A stretch of 59,509 nt of DNA from Pseudomonadota bacterium (GCA_005804965.1 SYOC01000111.1:1-59509); one strand, 5' to 3'; positions 35,844-47,053 are shown, numbered from the stretch's first letter. The notes: generated by a model not told the origin, from the sequence alone. Numbers and translations: made by a program.

Positions 35844-38227
35844 GATGCTAACGTCGGTTTTCCTTGCTGTGACGCGGGAACACCTTCCGGTGCGCCAGTG
35901 ATCGCGAAGCGTGGTTTGAAGAGCGAGACCATCGACGGGATAAACACCAGCGCACCGATGACGTGGAGGAAGAGAATGAGCGCGAGCAACAGCGCCATCT
36001 CGGCCTGGAATCGCATCGGAAACCAGAGCCAGAAAATCACGCTGGCGGTGAGTGTGGTGCCGGTGAACAGGATCGCCCGCCCGGTCGTCATGAGGGCTTC
36101 TTCAATCGCCTGATCCACATCAGGGAACCGCCCATACTCCTCGGTAATGCGAGAAAGCACGTAGTAGCCGTAATCAATGCCGATCCCGATGCCGATGGCG
36201 GCAATCGGCAGCGAGTTGATGTTCATGTCGATGCCGATGCCATACATGATCGCTTCGGTCAGAGGCTGGGCGACGATAGACGGGATCATCACGATCAACG
36301 CTCCGGCCAGCGACCAATAGGTGAGGAAGCTGAGAATGAACACGATGACCAACACGAGATAGAGATTCACGCGATACGACCACTCGACTTCCTCGTTGAC
36401 TGCCGCCAAGATGCCAAACAGGCCCCCAGCCAGGCGAAAATCAAACTTGTCCGACGGATTGGCGGCAATATAGTCTTTGGCACGTTGCAGTGCGCTCATG
36501 ATGGTGTCGTGGTTGTAGTCGCGGAAAAAGATGGTGACGGTAGCGTTTTGTAGCTCCTTATCGACAAATCGCTCCAGTGCCGGAGCGCCAGCAGACATGA
36601 GGAAATACGAGAACATATTGCCCACGTCTTTTGTCCCTGACGGCATGATAGCCCACTTGGGGATGCCTTCTTCAAACATCTGGTACATCTGGCGGATGAT
36701 ATCGACACCGCTGACACTCCCGCCGGCCATAGCGTTGCTCCGCTCCATATGTCGCTGAAATTGTTCGAGCTCATTGAGGTATTTCACCTCACGAAAGACA
36801 CCAGGCTCTTTGCCTTCAGCGATAATTGTCAGCGAAGAGATGCCCACAAAGCCTTTTTGGATGATCCGGTCGTAGGCCACGTTGTACGGGTGATCGGCAT
36901 AGAACAGCGCCTTGCCGATCGACACATCGCCAATCTTGAGTTGCTTGGCGTAATAAATGCCCCCGACCAAAGCAACGATGAATGCGCCAATCATGGCATG
37001 ACGGGCATTGCCACGACTAATGCTGACAAGCCCACGGTTGATGGTGTTGTAGATTTTATCGGAAAATCGCCGGCCAGCTTTGGGGTCGTGCCGTGGCGGA
37101 TTGAGGAAGCTCAGGATGATGGGGTGCAACGTCACCACGCTTACCGAGATCGTGAAAATCCAAAAACTGGAGACGACTGCTAGCTTCTGCACCAAGGGAA
37201 TCCGTGCGACCGCGAGGCTTAAAATCGCGAAACCATCGGCAGCGATGGAGACGAGCGCTGGCGAGAATAATCCGAGATACGACTGCATGATCGCGGCATT
37301 TTTGTCCCCAAGGCGGGCATATTCCTCGTGGTAGCGTTCCATAGATTGAACGGAATGCGACAGTGCCCGGGCGGTAATAAGAAGAAAGACGACGATCATC
37401 AAGAGATCAATCGTGAAGCCGAGCGCTCCAGCGAAGCCGAGCGCCCAAAACGTACTGAGGGTGCCGGAGAATAAGGGAATGAGGACGCCTTGCACGGTGC
37501 GGAAGTAAAACCACAGCAACAACACGATGGAAAGAACGGTTAACCCGGCGATATAGAGGATCCAATCTTGATAGCTGAAGATCCAACAGAACAGCATCGG
37601 AAAGCCGGTCATGTGGATAGTGTGGTTGGCATCTGTCTCCTGCGCCTGAAGTTTGAACAGGCGCTCGCGCATCTTGCCAAAATCCAAACCCGATTCCCAA
37701 AACCCAGCAGTAATGAGTGCCATCTTGTTGTCGCGCGATACATAGAAGTCGAGAATCCCATCGTTGGTGTACACCGCCTTTTTAATTTTGGCGGCGGTCT
37801 GTGCATCTTTGGGCGGGCCGGGGAAGAACAATGGCAAGACTTTGACCCCGGTGCTAGAAATAATAGTGTTGCGCACTGCTGGGTGGGAAATCGACCGTAC
37901 TTGCCAAGGATTTACGCCCGAGGTTTCCATGATGGCGATGGTCAGTCGATTAATCTTGTTCAGCGTCTCGACGTTATAGAGGTCGCCGTTTTGCACTTCG
38001 ACGCCGACCACCAACACGTTGGCAGAGCCGAACATGCGCGAGTGCTTTTTCGCCAGCTGGGTGTAGGGATGGCTCGGGGGATAGAAATCCAGAAAGTTCA
38101 TCTGGATCTTCGTATTTGAGAGTTCGTAGCCGAGAAAAATGGTGACAAGAAAAGAAAGCGCAAGTACCGGCCAGCGATAGCGAAGGAGGAAGCGTACATA
38201 CGCCTCCATCCATGAACGCGGGAGCAT
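35840..38227 (-). CDS. RND/MMPL superfamily exporter (HAE3-like)
   Basis: ~12 TM; AIGIGIGIDYGYYVLSRITEEYG, GRAILFTGTTLTASVIFW motifs. Confidence 0.92.
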   Translation of the reverse strand: MLPRSWMEAYVRFLLRYRWPVLALSFLVTIFLGYELSNTKIQMNFLDFYPPSHPYTQLAKKHSRMFGSANVLVVGVEVQNGDLYNVETLNKINRLTIAIMETSGVNPWQVRSISHPAVRNTIISSTGVKVLPLFFPGPPKDAQTAAKIKKAVYTNDGILDFYVSRDNKMALITAGFWESGLDFGKMRERLFKLQAQETDANHTIHMTGFPMLFCWIFSYQDWILYIAGLTVLSIVLLLWFYFRTVQGVLIPLFSGTLSTFWALGFAGALGFTIDLLMIVVFLLITARALSHSVQSMERYHEEYARLGDKNAAIMQSYLGLFSPALVSIAADGFAILSLAVARIPLVQKLAVVSSFWIFTISVSVVTLHPIILSFLNPPRHDPKAGRRFSDKIYNTINRGLVSISRGNARHAMIGAFIVALVGGIYYAKQLKIGDVSIGKALFYADHPYNVAYDRIIQKGFVGISSLTIIAEGKEPGVFREVKYLNELEQFQRHMERSNAMAGGSVSGVDIIRQMYQMFEEGIPKWAIMPSGTKDVGNMFSYFLMSAGAPALERFVDKELQNATVTIFFRDYNHDTIMSALQRAKDYIAANPSDKFDFRLAGGLFGILAAVNEEVEWSYRVNLYLVLVIVFILSFLTYWSLAGALIVMIPSIVAQPLTEAIMYGIGIDMNINSLPIAAIGIGIGIDYGYYVLSRITEEYGRFPDVDQAIEEALMTTGRAILFTGTTLTASVIFWLWFPMRFQAEMALLLALILFLHVIGALVFIPSMVSLFKPRFAITGAPEGVPASQQGKPTLAS

Positions 38228-38302
38228 AACGAGAACCTCCTGACCTCTCTCCACAGTTCTGGCAGCAGGAACAACTCTCAAGTGCCAGAAAGGGAGAGGG
38301 GC

Positions 38303-38331
38303 AGGCTATGCTTGCCCCTCTAGGGTGTCAA
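38303..38331 (-). promoter_or_regulatory. candidate promoter for the RND gene
   Basis: Minus strand TTGACA-N17-TAGCCT. Confidence 0.4.
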
Positions 38332-38352
38332 GGGTTTCGTGCCGAGCTGCGC

Positions 38353-38745
38353 CTATTCGGCGGGAACGAGGACCGCGCTGGTGCCGTTTTGATTGACCCA
38401 TGAAAATGAGCCACGAAAGGACTTTTTATTGGGGACTTCAAAGCGGCAGGATAGTGGCATGCCGGTATTGAGCGGAACAGAAGCAAGTACCACCGTGCTA
38501 CCCGCAGGCACGACCAGCGGCCCGCTTGGGGCAATTTCCCCCCCGGTAGCATCAATGGCGGCACCCGAGACGGTACCGTCTTTTGTTCCGACATTGGTGA
38601 CCATACAACGAACCGTGCTGACCGGTCCCGAGCCCACGGCAACCGAGGCGCTGGGAAACGGGGCGGTGGTGAGTGTCACGGCGTGGGCGGTACCGCTGGC
38701 ACCGCAGAGTAAGGCAATTGCCATCAGAAACTGACGGGGTCGCAT
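38353..38745 (-). CDS. hypothetical secreted protein
   Basis: Signal peptide MRPRQFLMAIALLCGASGTAHA; beta-rich, no family recognised. Confidence 0.6.
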   Translation of the reverse strand: MRPRQFLMAIALLCGASGTAHAVTLTTAPFPSASVAVGSGPVSTVRCMVTNVGTKDGTVSGAAIDATGGEIAPSGPLVVPAGSTVVLASVPLNTGMPLSCRFEVPNKKSFRGSFSWVNQNGTSAVLVPAE

Positions 38746-38930
38746 AGACGTTGATCCTCCTAGCGCCCTGTAACTCCCGGGCCGGTATCTTTGTTCCCGC
38801 GATTCTGCCACTTTACTCTTTCCTAAGAAGCGTCTATTTTCCGGCGATGCTGCGGCGTGCATGGTCCCGGGGACTGTAGCTCGACCGTGGTGAGTGTGTG
38901 GTTATCTGTCTAGAGGAGGACATCGAAGCG

Positions 38931-40985
38931 ATGGGTGTTATTGCATATCTCTCTCCCTATTTGGGGTTCATCGGCCTCGGCGTAGCGCTGATGATTTATC
39001 TTTCTGTCCAGAACCGTCCTGCTGGCGACGCCAAGATGCAAGAAATCGCCGGCTACATTTATGAAGGTTCGATGGCGTTCCTCAAACGCGAGTATCGCAT
39101 CTTAGCGATCTTTATGGTGGTGGTTTTCCTCTTACTGTCGTGGAAGATTGCTTGGCAAACTGGCCTTGCCTTTCTCAGCGGCGGGTTCTGTTCCGTGTTG
39201 GCTGGACTCTTTGGCATGCAGGCTGCCACCAAGGCGAACGTGCGGACGTCACAAGCGGCGAAGGAGCAAGGCGAAGGTGAAGCCTTACAAGTGGCCTTCG
39301 ACGGCGGTGCGGTCATGGGTCTCGCGGTGGCCAGCCTGGGCTTGATTGGCGTTGGCATTTTTCTCGGCCTGTATAACGACGTGGATACATCTCAATACAT
39401 CAGCGGCTTTGCCATGGGAGCCAGCTCCATTGCGCTGTTCGCCCGGGTGGGTGGCGGCATCTACACCAAAGCGGCGGACGTTGGCAGCGACCTCGTGGGC
39501 AAGGTCGAAGCTGGCATTCCTGAAGATGATCCGCGTAACCCTGGCGTTATTGCTGACAACGTCGGTGACAACGTGGGCGACGTGGCTGGGATGGGGGCCG
39601 ACCTTTTTGAATCCTACGTGGGTGCGATCATCGCCGCGCTGGCTATCGGTGCAACTCTGAGCGGCGATGCCTTCACGAACTTGGGCCAAAGCGATGTCAC
39701 CTCAAGCTATCTGCGCAATTCTCTCATGGCGCTGCCGCTGGATCTCGCTGCTATCGGCTTGCTGGCGTCTTTTCTCGGGATTGGCTCCATGCGAGTCCTG
39801 AAAAATGTCGGACCACAACTGGCATTGCGCTACGCGACCTATCTATCGGCAGCGTCCTTTCTCTTTCTCGCGCTCATTCTAGTGTGGGGGCTTGGCATTG
39901 CCCACTCTGTCTTTTGGGCCATCGCTTCTGGATGCGTCGTCGGTATTGGCATTGGCCGCATCACGGAATATTACACGTCGGCTGAGCCAGTGAATCGTGT
40001 CGCGAATGCCAGTAAAACTGGTGCCGCTACCAACATTATTCAGGGTATGGCGGTAGGGCTAGAAAGCTGCGCACTGCCGGTGCTCGCGATTTGTCTGTCG
40101 ATTTTCATCGCCAACTATGCAGCTGGTTTGTACGGGATCGGCATCGCCGGGATCGGCATGTTGGCCACGGTTGGCATCACTATGACTGTCGACGCTTATG
40201 GTCCGATTGCCGACAACGCTGGCGGTATCTCGGAAATGGCGGGCTTAGGGCCAGAAGTACGCAAGATTACCGACGGCTTGGACTCGCTCGGCAACACCAC
40301 TGCCGCGATTGGCAAAGGCTTCGCCATTGGCTCGGCAGCCTTAACCGCATTGGCCTTGTTTTCCGCTTTCACGCAGGCTGTCGATCAAGCGCGTCAGGCA
40401 GCCAAGCTCCCGCCGCTCTTGATTGTCGTGACTGATCCCTACGTTGTGATTGGGCTTTTCATCGGCGGCATTCTGCCCTTCTTCATCGCGGCGTTGACCA
40501 TGACCGCTGTGGGGCGTGCCGCGAGTAAGATGGTGGATGAGATTCGTCGCCAATTCCGCGAGATTCCCGGCCTCCTCGCTGGCGATCCGAACGCACGGCC
40601 AGATGCTGCTCGCTGCGTCGATATTTCTACTGCTGCCGCCTTAAAGGAAATGATTCTTCCAGGTGTGACCGCTGTCATCGCGCCGGTGATTGTCGGATGG
40701 ATTTTTGGTGCCGAGGCACTCGGTGGCATGCTCGCTGGAGCAACGGTCACTGGTGTATTGCTCGCGTTGTTCATGGCCAATTCTGGTGGGGTGTGGGACA
40801 ACGCCAAAAAAGCCATCGAGAAAGGCGAAGTGCCGGGCGAACACAAAGGCTCGGAGGCGCATCGCGCCGCAGTCGTAGGCGACACCGTTGGCGATCCCTT
40901 CAAAGATACCTCGGGTCCAGCCATGAACATCCTGATTAAGCTGATGTCCATCGTCGCGCTGGTGATTGCGCCGTTGCTGGCGTAG
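38931..40985 (+). CDS. hppA: membrane-bound ion-translocating pyrophosphatase
   Basis: [93 protein letters not shown]. Confidence 0.97.
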   Translation: MGVIAYLSPYLGFIGLGVALMIYLSVQNRPAGDAKMQEIAGYIYEGSMAFLKREYRILAIFMVVVFLLLSWKIAWQTGLAFLSGGFCSVLAGLFGMQAATKANVRTSQAAKEQGEGEALQVAFDGGAVMGLAVASLGLIGVGIFLGLYNDVDTSQYISGFAMGASSIALFARVGGGIYTKAADVGSDLVGKVEAGIPEDDPRNPGVIADNVGDNVGDVAGMGADLFESYVGAIIAALAIGATLSGDAFTNLGQSDVTSSYLRNSLMALPLDLAAIGLLASFLGIGSMRVLKNVGPQLALRYATYLSAASFLFLALILVWGLGIAHSVFWAIASGCVVGIGIGRITEYYTSAEPVNRVANASKTGAATNIIQGMAVGLESCALPVLAICLSIFIANYAAGLYGIGIAGIGMLATVGITMTVDAYGPIADNAGGISEMAGLGPEVRKITDGLDSLGNTTAAIGKGFAIGSAALTALALFSAFTQAVDQARQAAKLPPLLIVVTDPYVVIGLFIGGILPFFIAALTMTAVGRAASKMVDEIRRQFREIPGLLAGDPNARPDAARCVDISTAAALKEMILPGVTAVIAPVIVGWIFGAEALGGMLAGATVTGVLLALFMANSGGVWDNAKKAIEKGEVPGEHKGSEAHRAAVVGDTVGDPFKDTSGPAMNILIKLMSIVALVIAPLLA

Positions 40986-40992
40986 CGCTCGG

Positions 40993-41220
40993 TTACGATT
41001 CGAACTCACCTCGGGGCACTCCGGATTGACGGATGATGGATTGGAGTGTCCCGATTCGCAATTCCGTGTGATCAGGAACCGGCACCGTAATTGTCGTACT
41101 GGAAAGCTGTTTCTGCATGACAATGTGACTACTGTGCCGACGTACCTCCACGAACCCGTGACGGGTAAGAATAGTGCAAACTTCTTTTCCGGAGAGGATG
41201 CGAAGCTTACCCAACCGCAA
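40993..41220 (-). CDS. hicA: HicA-family toxin
   Basis: [31 protein letters not shown]...[25 protein letters not shown]. Confidence 0.92.
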   Translation of the reverse strand: MRLGKLRILSGKEVCTILTRHGFVEVRRHSSHIVMQKQLSSTTITVPVPDHTELRIGTLQSIIRQSGVPRGEFES

Positions 41221-41428
41221 TCTCCAATCGGGTCACATAGACTTCATCATGAAGCCGCTGCTGAATCTCCTCAGGAGAAGCGGCTGCAAAAAATAGCTCA
41301 AGCGCCTCTCGGAGATTTTCTCGGGCTTCCTCGATCGTGTCGCCTTGGCTGGCAATGTCGAGTTCTGGGCAAAGCGACACGTAACCGCCTTCCTCTCGCT
41401 CAATAATTGCCGTGAGCTGCTTTTTCAT
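41207..41428 (-). CDS. hicB: HicB-family antitoxin
   Basis: TAIIEREEGGYVSLCPELDIASQGDTIEEARENLREALELFFA; overlaps hicA. Confidence 0.92.
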   Translation of the reverse strand: MKKQLTAIIEREEGGYVSLCPELDIASQGDTIEEARENLREALELFFAAASPEEIQQRLHDEVYVTRLEIAVG

Positions 41429-41583
41429 GTTTTGACTCCATTTCGTTGATCATTCCGCCAGTCTGCTACGTTTGAGATGTACACATGCTCGCTCTAACCA
41501 CTCCCAGGCGCAAGGTGGCGACACTTCTCCATCCACAAGTACAACCCTGCTGAAGCAGCCTCGTCAAAAGTTCACGCCGCGAC

Positions 41584-42960
41584 TTACAGAAATCGCAGCA
41601 GGAGCGTCAAAATCCCCAGGAACGAGAGAAATCCGCAGATGTCCGTGCAGGCCGTGACAAAGACATTTGAGGCCACGGCTGGATCAACCCCCAACCGACG
41701 CATGGTAAACGGAATCATGCTACCGACAAAGGCCGCGATCAACAGATTGACGACCAGGGCCAGCGCGAGGACCATGCCAAGTAAAGCCTCGCCTTTCCAC
41801 AGATAGGCGACAAGACCTGCGGCACAGCCCAACGCGACGCCGTTTCCTAACGCGACGAGCAGCTCTTTGAGTAAGATGCGCTTGGTGTGGGCAAGGCTCA
41901 CTTCGCCCAGTGCGAGACCGCGCACAATGACGGTCAAGGTCTGAATGCCGGCGTTGCCACCTTGAGCGGCGACGATGGTCATGAAGGCGGCTGCGATGGC
42001 CACCGTGTGAATCGTCCCTTCAAAAAGAGCGATCACCGTGGCGCTCACCGTGGTCGTGAACAGGTTAAGCGCCAGCCAAGGCAGCCGTCGCCGGATGGAT
42101 CGCCCTGGAGAATCCAAGACGTCACCTTCTCCACCGAGACCTGCCAGTTTATAGATGTCCTCTGTTGCTTCTTCTTCCAATACATCGACCACATCGTCGA
42201 TAGTAATACGTCCTAAGAGCACCCCCTGAGGATCAATGACCGGGAGCGACACCAAGTCATATTTCTTGAAAAGCTGGGCGACTTGCTCTTGGTCGGTATC
42301 GACACGCGCCGCGATCACTTGTCGGTCCATGACATTTTCCACGTATTCGTCCGGGCGCGCGAGAATCAACTTGCGCAGCGGCAACACTCCAGTCAGGCGT
42401 CGTGCGTGGTCAACGATAAAGACGTTGTGAATGTCGGGCACCTCGTCGATATGGGTACGAATGATCTCGATGGCTTCGTTGACACGACACCCCTGCAATA
42501 CCTCGACATGCTCGGTCTGCATGATGCCGCCGGCAGTATCTGCCGGGTAGCGGAGCAATTGCTCCATCTCAGCGGACAGCTCGTCCGGCACTTGATCGAG
42601 CACAGCCCGCGCTTGTTCTTCCGACAGAGACCCCAGCAAATCCACCGCGTCATCCGAGTCGAGCCGCTCGACGAGATCACTCAGTACTGCATTCGAGAGA
42701 TCCTGCGTGAGCCACTCTTGAGTGAGCGGCGCGACGAGGCTCAGCACTTCAGAAGCAAGATCCGGGGCAAGAAAAGAGAAAATCTGCTGTTTGACTTCGG
42801 GTTCTTCGAGCGCATTGAGCAATTCGGCAATGTCGGCGGGATGCAAATCGACCAGACCAGCACGAACCTGCTCTTCTTGGCCTAGTTCGGCCAGCATGAG
42901 CAACGTTTCTAGTTGGATTTCCCGATTGGGCGTAAACGTGGCAGAGACTTCAGCATTCAT
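41584..42960 (-). CDS. mgtE: magnesium transporter MgtE
   Basis: MgtE N domain, CBS pair (GVLLGRITIDDVVDVLEEEATEDIYKLAGL), C-terminal TM domain with AAQGGNAGIQTLTVIVRGLALGEV. Confidence 0.95.
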   Translation of the reverse strand: MNAEVSATFTPNREIQLETLLMLAELGQEEQVRAGLVDLHPADIAELLNALEEPEVKQQIFSFLAPDLASEVLSLVAPLTQEWLTQDLSNAVLSDLVERLDSDDAVDLLGSLSEEQARAVLDQVPDELSAEMEQLLRYPADTAGGIMQTEHVEVLQGCRVNEAIEIIRTHIDEVPDIHNVFIVDHARRLTGVLPLRKLILARPDEYVENVMDRQVIAARVDTDQEQVAQLFKKYDLVSLPVIDPQGVLLGRITIDDVVDVLEEEATEDIYKLAGLGGEGDVLDSPGRSIRRRLPWLALNLFTTTVSATVIALFEGTIHTVAIAAAFMTIVAAQGGNAGIQTLTVIVRGLALGEVSLAHTKRILLKELLVALGNGVALGCAAGLVAYLWKGEALLGMVLALALVVNLLIAAFVGSMIPFTMRRLGVDPAVASNVFVTACTDICGFLSFLGILTLLLRFL

Positions 42961-44729
42961 GGTGCGTCATCCTCCGCTTGACCGTCGGTATTCTCATTTT
43001 CCTGTGCTGCGATCTCGGGAATGTGGACACCTGCCGCCGCCGCGACGAGCACCAAGCGACGTTTTCCTTTTGGTCCAGTGCCTTCGCTGGTGTCCACCGC
43101 CTGCAAGTTGGCCACGTTTTGCGCGGCAATTTTCTGCCACACATCTTCCCACACGAGTAAAAAGAACGGTTGTTCTGGCGAGACTAGCGCTGCATCGTAA
43201 TGCGGAATGCGCCGCTGGGCATAGTACAATGCGCCGTTATCGAAAGCGTGGTGAAAAAAGAGCGGTGCATTCCCGACTGTTTGGGAGACGCGCAACATAA
43301 ACGGCTTGAACGTGCGTGCTTCTGCCACCAGTGGTTGAAACACGTTGTTGACGAGCAGAAACGTGCTGAAAGTGAACGCGATTAAGGCAGCAAAAAGCTG
43401 CCCCCAGGCTTGGTGCCGAAGGCTGGAGAGCAGCAGAATGGCAGCCGGGCCTACCACCCCAAACCACAGGACAAAGGCGAGGGGGTGTCGGGCGACGACA
43501 TCAGCGAAAAACGGCAAGTTGCTTTGATCCTTCGGATGTAGCAACGGACGAATAAGTGCCAGCACGTCGTAGTGCATAACCTGCCCAAGCACGACGAGCG
43601 CCGCTGCGGCGATGGTGAGAAAACCGAGAGCACCGCCGCCTCGCAACAACCAGAGTAAGGCTGGCGGCAGTTGCACAGCGCCGCGCCGCAGTTCCTGCCA
43701 CCATACACCTAAAAGTAGAGCCAGTGCCGGATACATCGGCAAAATATAGACCGTACGTTTGCCGCTGGCTGCGGAATAGAACAGAAACACCGTGGCCGCC
43801 CAGATGACAGGATAAGCAAGCTGTTGCTCGCGCCATGCGGCACGACGCTGATACAGGAAGACTGCTGCCGCTGGAAAAAAGAAACTCCATGGTGCCATGC
43901 CCAGCATCAGATTGGGGAGGAAATAGTAGAAAGCATGCTCGTGTCCGGCCCCGGCAGCATTGCTGGAGACGAAGCGCATGACGTTTTCTTTCATGATCTG
44001 TGTAGCGAAAAAATCAGACCCGCCTTGCCACAACGCGAGACCGTACCAGGCACCAGCCACCACGACGAACAGCGCAGCGCTGGACAGCAACGCGAAGCGC
44101 TTCAGAAAAGCCAAGTCCCTTTGCAGCACCAGAAAGACCACGATAGTGAGCCCGGGCAAGACGGCACCGACCGGACCTTTGGCTAACGTGGCGAAACCCA
44201 AAAGCAGGGCAAGCAGCCAGGATGCTCCACGGCTGGCCGTGCCTCGGCGGTATAGGGAATAAAAGAACAGAAAGGCCAGAACCATACAGACCGTGAGCGT
44301 CATATCGACCCGTGCCGTAGTGGCGGCCCGTATCCATTCAAAGCTGGTGGCCAATATCAGCGCGGCAATAAGGCCGGCTTCCACGCCCCACAAGGCACGT
44401 CCTGCCCCATAGGTCAGCAACACTCCGAGCACAGCTAACGCGGCAGAGGGGAAACGAATGGTGAACTCGCTCATCCCGCCATAGCCGAAGGAGACGAGCG
44501 TGCCGAGCCAATGGAACAACGGTGGCTTCGAGGGAATGATTTGGCCGTTACGGAGTGGAAGAATCCACTCTCCTGCAGTGTAGATTTCCCACACCACTGT
44601 GCCTTCGCGCGGTTCTCCCTTCGTGTAGAAGGGCAGTGTCCCCAGGCCCCACACATAGAGCACCACACAGAAGACAAAAATGAAGCCGCCGATTAGCCGA
44701 GGATGGGAGCGCCAAGAGTGCAAACGCAT
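42957..44729 (-). CDS. ArnT-like glycosyltransferase family 39 protein
   Basis: TLPFYTKGEPREGTVVWEIYTAGEWILPLRNGQIIPSKPPLFHWLGT; multi-TM. Confidence 0.9.
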   Translation of the reverse strand: MRLHSWRSHPRLIGGFIFVFCVVLYVWGLGTLPFYTKGEPREGTVVWEIYTAGEWILPLRNGQIIPSKPPLFHWLGTLVSFGYGGMSEFTIRFPSAALAVLGVLLTYGAGRALWGVEAGLIAALILATSFEWIRAATTARVDMTLTVCMVLAFLFFYSLYRRGTASRGASWLLALLLGFATLAKGPVGAVLPGLTIVVFLVLQRDLAFLKRFALLSSAALFVVVAGAWYGLALWQGGSDFFATQIMKENVMRFVSSNAAGAGHEHAFYYFLPNLMLGMAPWSFFFPAAAVFLYQRRAAWREQQLAYPVIWAATVFLFYSAASGKRTVYILPMYPALALLLGVWWQELRRGAVQLPPALLWLLRGGGALGFLTIAAAALVVLGQVMHYDVLALIRPLLHPKDQSNLPFFADVVARHPLAFVLWFGVVGPAAILLLSSLRHQAWGQLFAALIAFTFSTFLLVNNVFQPLVAEARTFKPFMLRVSQTVGNAPLFFHHAFDNGALYYAQRRIPHYDAALVSPEQPFFLLVWEDVWQKIAAQNVANLQAVDTSEGTGPKGKRRLVLVAAAAGVHIPEIAAQENENTDGQAEDDAP

Positions 44730-44771
44730 GGGTGTGTCATCAGACGACCGAGTAGGGTGCCTGTTCCCTGT

Positions 44772-46640
44772 TCATTGTACAGCAGCCGGCTGGTTGGCCG
44801 ACGGCGTAGCCTCCGCTTGCGGAGCAATGCTCGCTGGGGCTTCGGCAGGCGGCGGTGTTGCGGTCGCGGGTGGTGGGGCCTCCCCCGTTGAAGGCGGAGC
44901 AGTGGGGGCAGCTTCGGGTTGCGGCTGCCGTCCCGGCATCATCGCGGCCAGCACGAGACGATGCTTTTTGTCCGGGCCACGGCCTTCGCTGGTGACGAGA
45001 TGCTCAAGCCGACGATCCGTCGCAGAGACGACTCGCCAGTCTTCCTCCCGCATCAGGAGATACTGTGGCGTACCAGCTTGCCCATCCACAGCAAACTTCG
45101 CCAGATCACCATCGTACGAGGGGATATGGCGATTCGCGTAGAATGTCGCGCCGTAGTCATAGGCATTTTTGTAGAAAAACAGTGGTGCGTTTTTTACTGT
45201 TGAACGGATGCCCAACATAAAGAGTTTATAGGTTCGCTCCTCAGCCAGCAGGGGATGAAACAGCGCATTGGCGAAATAGAGCGACGACGATGTTACCACC
45301 ACCAGCGCGGCGAAGACCGACATCCACTGATTCTTGCGCAGGCCCCAGAGATACCAGCCTGTAGCAAAGGCGAGCATTGACAGCCACACGATCACCACCG
45401 GGAATTGGTTCTGCAAACTGTAGGCGACAATCGGCAAATTTGCTCGGTCGCGCGGGTGCAGCAACGGCGAGATGATATGATCCAAATCAAACCCAGCGCT
45501 GTGTGCAACTAAGAACAGAACAATGAGCGTGAAGATGGCGCAGGGAACAATAGCGTTGATGCGTGCCAGGCGCTTAGCAAAGACCGAAGAGACCGACTCT
45601 CCCTCGACCAGGGCATCCCACCACACGGCAAACAGCAACGCGAGCGGTGGATACAGTGGCAGCAGATAATTCGTGCGTTTGCCCGAGGCCAGGGTGAAGA
45701 AGATCAGGCCGGCCACGAACCACACGAGCAGATAGCGTAATTTAGGAGCCGCCAGCGCCTCCCGAGAGCGATAAAAGAAGTGGATGAGTGCTGGGAAGAA
45801 CAAACTCCAAGGAAACATGCTGACGAACAGCGCCGGGGCGTAGTAATACCATGCATGATCCCGGCTCGGCCCGCCTTGCTCGTTCTCGAAGAAGCGATAG
45901 AGGTTTTCGTTGAGAATTTGGTGGCGAAAAAATTCCCAGCCGGCTTGTTCGAGTGCCAGCGCGTACCACGACACCGCCACCACCAGGACGATGACCGTTC
46001 CTTCGAGCAACCGCATGTGGCGCACGAACCCAAGATCGCGAGAGATGACCAGAAACGTGAAGCTCACCAACCCCGGCAAGACGATGCCGAGTGGTCCCTT
46101 GGCTAACGTGGCAAGTCCAACGAAGAGATACAGCAAGTAGAGCGTCCGTCGCTGTGCGCCACGTTCCTCCCAAGCGCGAAAGAACATGAACCCGGCGGCC
46201 GTGAGGAAAAAGACCATGGCCATATCGCTGCGCGCGTACGTGGCCCAGCGCACCCATTCCGGCGACGTGGCCGTGACAAGTGCTGCCAGCAGACCTACAC
46301 GCCAATTCCAGAAGCGACGGCCAAAGAAAAAGATCATGAAGACACTCGCCGTCGAGAAGAACGCCGAGGGCGAGCGCACGGCGAACTCATTGGCTTTGCC
46401 GCTAATCAAAGCAATGAGTGCCCCGCACCAATGGAACAGAAGTGGTTTGAGTGGAATTTCCTCGCCGTTGCGCAGGGGGAGAATCCAGCCGCCACCGTTC
46501 ACCATCTCCCATACGATGAGGGCCTCTTTGGATTCCTCGTAGTTATAGAAAGGAATCTGGCCCAGCTCCCAGAAATAGAGCAGGAAACAAAGGAAGAAGA
46601 GGCCAGCAACCGTTTGCTGAGTCCGCTGCGGTTCATTCAT
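44772..46640 (-). CDS. ArnT-like glycosyltransferase family 39 protein (tandem paralog)
   Basis: QIPFYNYEESKEALIVWEMVNGGGWILPLRNGEEIPLKPLLFHWCGA; Pro/Ala-rich C-terminal tail. Confidence 0.9.
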   Translation of the reverse strand: MNEPQRTQQTVAGLFFLCFLLYFWELGQIPFYNYEESKEALIVWEMVNGGGWILPLRNGEEIPLKPLLFHWCGALIALISGKANEFAVRSPSAFFSTASVFMIFFFGRRFWNWRVGLLAALVTATSPEWVRWATYARSDMAMVFFLTAAGFMFFRAWEERGAQRRTLYLLYLFVGLATLAKGPLGIVLPGLVSFTFLVISRDLGFVRHMRLLEGTVIVLVVAVSWYALALEQAGWEFFRHQILNENLYRFFENEQGGPSRDHAWYYYAPALFVSMFPWSLFFPALIHFFYRSREALAAPKLRYLLVWFVAGLIFFTLASGKRTNYLLPLYPPLALLFAVWWDALVEGESVSSVFAKRLARINAIVPCAIFTLIVLFLVAHSAGFDLDHIISPLLHPRDRANLPIVAYSLQNQFPVVIVWLSMLAFATGWYLWGLRKNQWMSVFAALVVVTSSSLYFANALFHPLLAEERTYKLFMLGIRSTVKNAPLFFYKNAYDYGATFYANRHIPSYDGDLAKFAVDGQAGTPQYLLMREEDWRVVSATDRRLEHLVTSEGRGPDKKHRLVLAAMMPGRQPQPEAAPTAPPSTGEAPPPATATPPPAEAPASIAPQAEATPSANQPAAVQ

Positions 46641-46744
46641 GCTGCACCCCAGATCGTCGCACAGGCACTATCTGCTCGCCTGCTACCTGTCAAACCCCTG
46701 GGGTGAGTGAGGGTACGTGCCGTCTCATGCTAGAGTAAGCGCCT

Positions 46745-47053
46745 ATGGGAATCCGAGGCATCCTGCTCTGGGCAATGGTGACGGGGGTTGTGGGCGGAGG
46801 GATTGGCTCTCTGCTCGCCAATCGCGCTGCTACCGACGAGTCAGCGCAGGCGAGGCAAGAACGCGATGCCTGTGGCATACGTGAGCGTGAATTGCGTGGA
46901 CAGTTGGAAGAATCCCTCGCCGCGCAGGCGGCGCTGACGCAAGAGAAGCGCCAGCTCGAAGCAATATTCACTGCGCGGATCAAACGATTGGAAGAGATTG
47001 CGAACCAGCTAGTCTCAGAACAACACTTGCGTCGTGAGGGCAGAGGCGAATAG
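46745..47053 (+). CDS. small protein with N-terminal TM and coiled coil
   Basis: MGIRGILLWAMVTGVVGGGIGSLLANRA...; heptad-like helix after TM. Confidence 0.6.
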   Translation: MGIRGILLWAMVTGVVGGGIGSLLANRAATDESAQARQERDACGIRERELRGQLEESLAAQAALTQEKRQLEAIFTARIKRLEEIANQLVSEQHLRREGRGE

